From Prevotella sp. (GTDB taxonomy: Bacteria; Bacteroidota; Bacteroidia; Bacteroidales; Bacteroidaceae), in assembly GCA_017443345.1 (NCBI GenBank), contig JAFSNR010000091.1:1-48599 (forward strand): DNA of 48,599 nt. The letters run 5' to 3'. Positions 47,770-48,599 of this stretch are shown in pieces; position 1 is the first letter of the stretch, and each line of letters begins with the position of its first letter. A model generated the notes under the pieces. That model had not been told where the DNA came from. It saw only the letters and a program-made list of their open reading frames with translations, and made no database searches. The position numbers were made by a program, and so were the translations under genes.

Positions 47770-47865
47770 CCCCATACACGAGGTCGTGCCGAGGGCGGTG
47801 AGTACTGCTGAGATAATCGAAGCCAGTATCTGCAGCGTCCACTTAAGCGTTTCCTTCTTCGTCAT
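47764..47865 (-). CDS. Smalltalk-type small peptide
   Basis: 33 residues: a basic start (MTKKETLKWTLQ), one hydrophobic helix (ILASIISAVLTALG) and a TTSCMGS end whose Cys could be lipidated. This matches the family named 'smalltalk protein' in Bacteroidetes, which occurs beside HU-like DNA-binding proteins; its role is unknown. The last codon and stop (AGT TAG) come from the start of a TTCACTTC-type repeat. An unusually strong Shine-Dalgarno lies 4 bp upstream. The HU-like gene precedes it on the same strand. Confidence 0.85.
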   Translation of the reverse strand: MTKKETLKWTLQILASIISAVLTALGTTSCMGS

Positions 47866-47869
47866 AGTT

Positions 47870-47877
47870 CACCTCCT
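47870..47877 (-). promoter_or_regulatory. Strong Shine-Dalgarno site of the smalltalk gene
   Basis: On the minus strand this reads AGGAGGTG, 4 bp before the ATG. Almost no other gene in the window has such a site, as usual in Bacteroidetes. Confidence 0.7.
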
Positions 47878-47889
47878 TTCCTAAATTCA

Positions 47890-47958
47890 GAATTCTTCAA
47901 TTTTTCAATTCTTCAATTCTTCAATTTTTCAATTCTTCAATTCTTCAATTCTTCAATT
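47890..47958. repeat. TTCTTCAAT-type tandem repeat between HU and smalltalk genes (family D)
   Basis: About seven units of the same family, opposite orientation, fill the gap between the HU-like stop and the smalltalk leader. Confidence 0.9.
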
Positions 47959-48598
47959 AGTTGCCAAGGTCGAACCCACCGCTTTCGCCGCTCTTAGTGA
48001 ACGTCTTGCTTGCTACAGCAGAAGTCTCACCGTCGAGGATGGCAATGGCCTTGATGGTCGTAGTAGCGCTCAGTGTGATAGCCTCAGAGTAGAGCGTACT
48101 CTCTGCGCTTGGCTCACTACCGTCAGTGGTGTAGCGTACCTCTGCGCCCTGAGGACCCTGGATAGTCACCTGAGTGGTGTCAGTGAACGGAGAAGTTCCT
48201 GAGATCTCAGGAGCCATTACGCTCTCGGTCTCTGAGCCTGTCGAAGAGCCACCACCGCTGTTCTCGGAACCCGAACCACCGTTCTCAGAGCCTGAACCTG
48301 AGTTCGAACCAGAGCTCTCACCGTTCTGCGCCTTCCACTCTGCCACAGCAGTGGCGATGGGCTTCAGGGTGGTTACGCTCTTCTCCTTGCCGTTGATAAC
48401 GACCTTCTGAGTTGCGATGATGTTACGCAGCTCCAGCGTGCAGTGATCCTTGAAGGCAGGGCCACAAAGGTTGTCCAGCTTCGTGGAGTCAGGCAGGAAT
48501 CGGATGTGGATTGCCTTGACGACGTCGTTCGGATTCAGACCGTCCATAGCCGCGATGTTGGGTACAGCCGCGTCCTTCTTCACCTCAGCTGTGGGATA
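47957..48598 (-). CDS. HU-HIG-like DNA-binding protein with CHB_HEX-like domain, 5' end outside window
   Basis: The frame is open to the window edge (214 codons visible including the stop). The first part (AIHIRFLPDSTKLDNLCGPA and ELRNIIATQKVVINGKEKSV) looks like the later half of the HU-HIG fold, a variant of the bacterial HU protein. A Ser/Gly/Glu linker (NSGSGSENGGSGSENSGGGS) follows, then a beta-sandwich resembling CHB_HEX_C_1/Fn3-associated modules (APEISGTSPFTDTTQVTIQG, EVRYTTDGSEPSAESTLYSE). These modules are normally extracellular. The paired smalltalk gene confirms the family context. The function is unknown. Confidence 0.8.
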   Translation of the reverse strand, partial: YPTAEVKKDAAVPNIAAMDGLNPNDVVKAIHIRFLPDSTKLDNLCGPAFKDHCTLELRNIIATQKVVINGKEKSVTTLKPIATAVAEWKAQNGESSGSNSGSGSENGGSGSENSGGGSSTGSETESVMAPEISGTSPFTDTTQVTIQGPQGAEVRYTTDGSEPSAESTLYSEAITLSATTTIKAIAILDGETSAVASKTFTKSGESGGFDLGN

Positions 48599-48599
48599 G

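Noticed and set aside
47890-47958. CRISPR-like array
   Set aside because: Units are 9 bp without spacers, so this is a simple tandem repeat.

Overview
This window looks like part of the chromosome of a Prevotella-like member of the Bacteroidales. The evidence is the genes themselves (glmS, dnaA, a BtuB-like receptor, a PorE-like lipoprotein, an HU-HIG protein with a 'smalltalk' peptide, DUF3467, glycan-degrading lipoproteins) and the promoter type. At least ten intergenic gaps carry the Bacteroidetes -7 box TAnnTTTG, several with a TTTG box 19-20 bp upstream. Shine-Dalgarno sequences are almost absent. No rRNA, tRNA, CRISPR array or intact insertion sequence was seen.

Layout. 1-2430 is a worn edge: a partial Crp/Fnr regulator, a REP-like palindrome, an antitoxin with a truncated RelE toxin running tail-to-tail into a HigA antitoxin, a small outer-membrane protein and an HTH-gene remnant. 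2455-8671 (minus) holds a TlpA-like lipoprotein, a sodium:solute symporter, an OprP-like porin, a short penicillin-binding transpeptidase and glmS. 8875-27239 is a carbohydrate locus on the plus strand: aldo-keto reductase, COG3618-type lactonase, zinc dehydrogenase, GH97, MFS sugar transporter, an esterase-GH43-CBM6 fusion, GH3 and GH31. It is followed by a truncated hybrid-sensor gene (minus) and a secreted protein of unknown function. 27303-28460 is a Fic enzyme, then a palindrome-rich noncoding gap. 28914-34314 has a hydroxyacid dehydrogenase, DUF3467, topB and a PorE-like protein. 34226-36047 (minus) is an ECF-sigma operon. 36165-38725 is rsmF-thyA-folA. Then come an SGNH hydrolase, a BtuB-like receptor, dnaA, an MCE protein, a cell-wall amidase, folB, a stand-alone NrdJ C-terminal-like protein, a nitroreductase, a smalltalk peptide and a partial HU-like protein.

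How the genes work together. The carbohydrate locus carries enzyme types able to remove feruloyl, arabinosyl, beta-xylosyl and alpha-xylosyl groups, beside a three-enzyme oxidation route that matches L-galactose (or L-fucose) catabolism. My inference is that it serves the feruloylated, L-galactose-containing side chains of cereal arabinoxylan. Its GH31 and its sensor gene both lose their 3' ends at the same point, which looks like a deletion fusing two convergent genes.

A second theme is short degenerate tandem repeats with 8-9 bp units, in at least six sequence families. They lie between genes and also in frame inside genes (GH3, topB, rsmF, the PorE-like gene, the TonB receptor, GH31). One family supplies stop and GTG start codons between folB and its neighbours.
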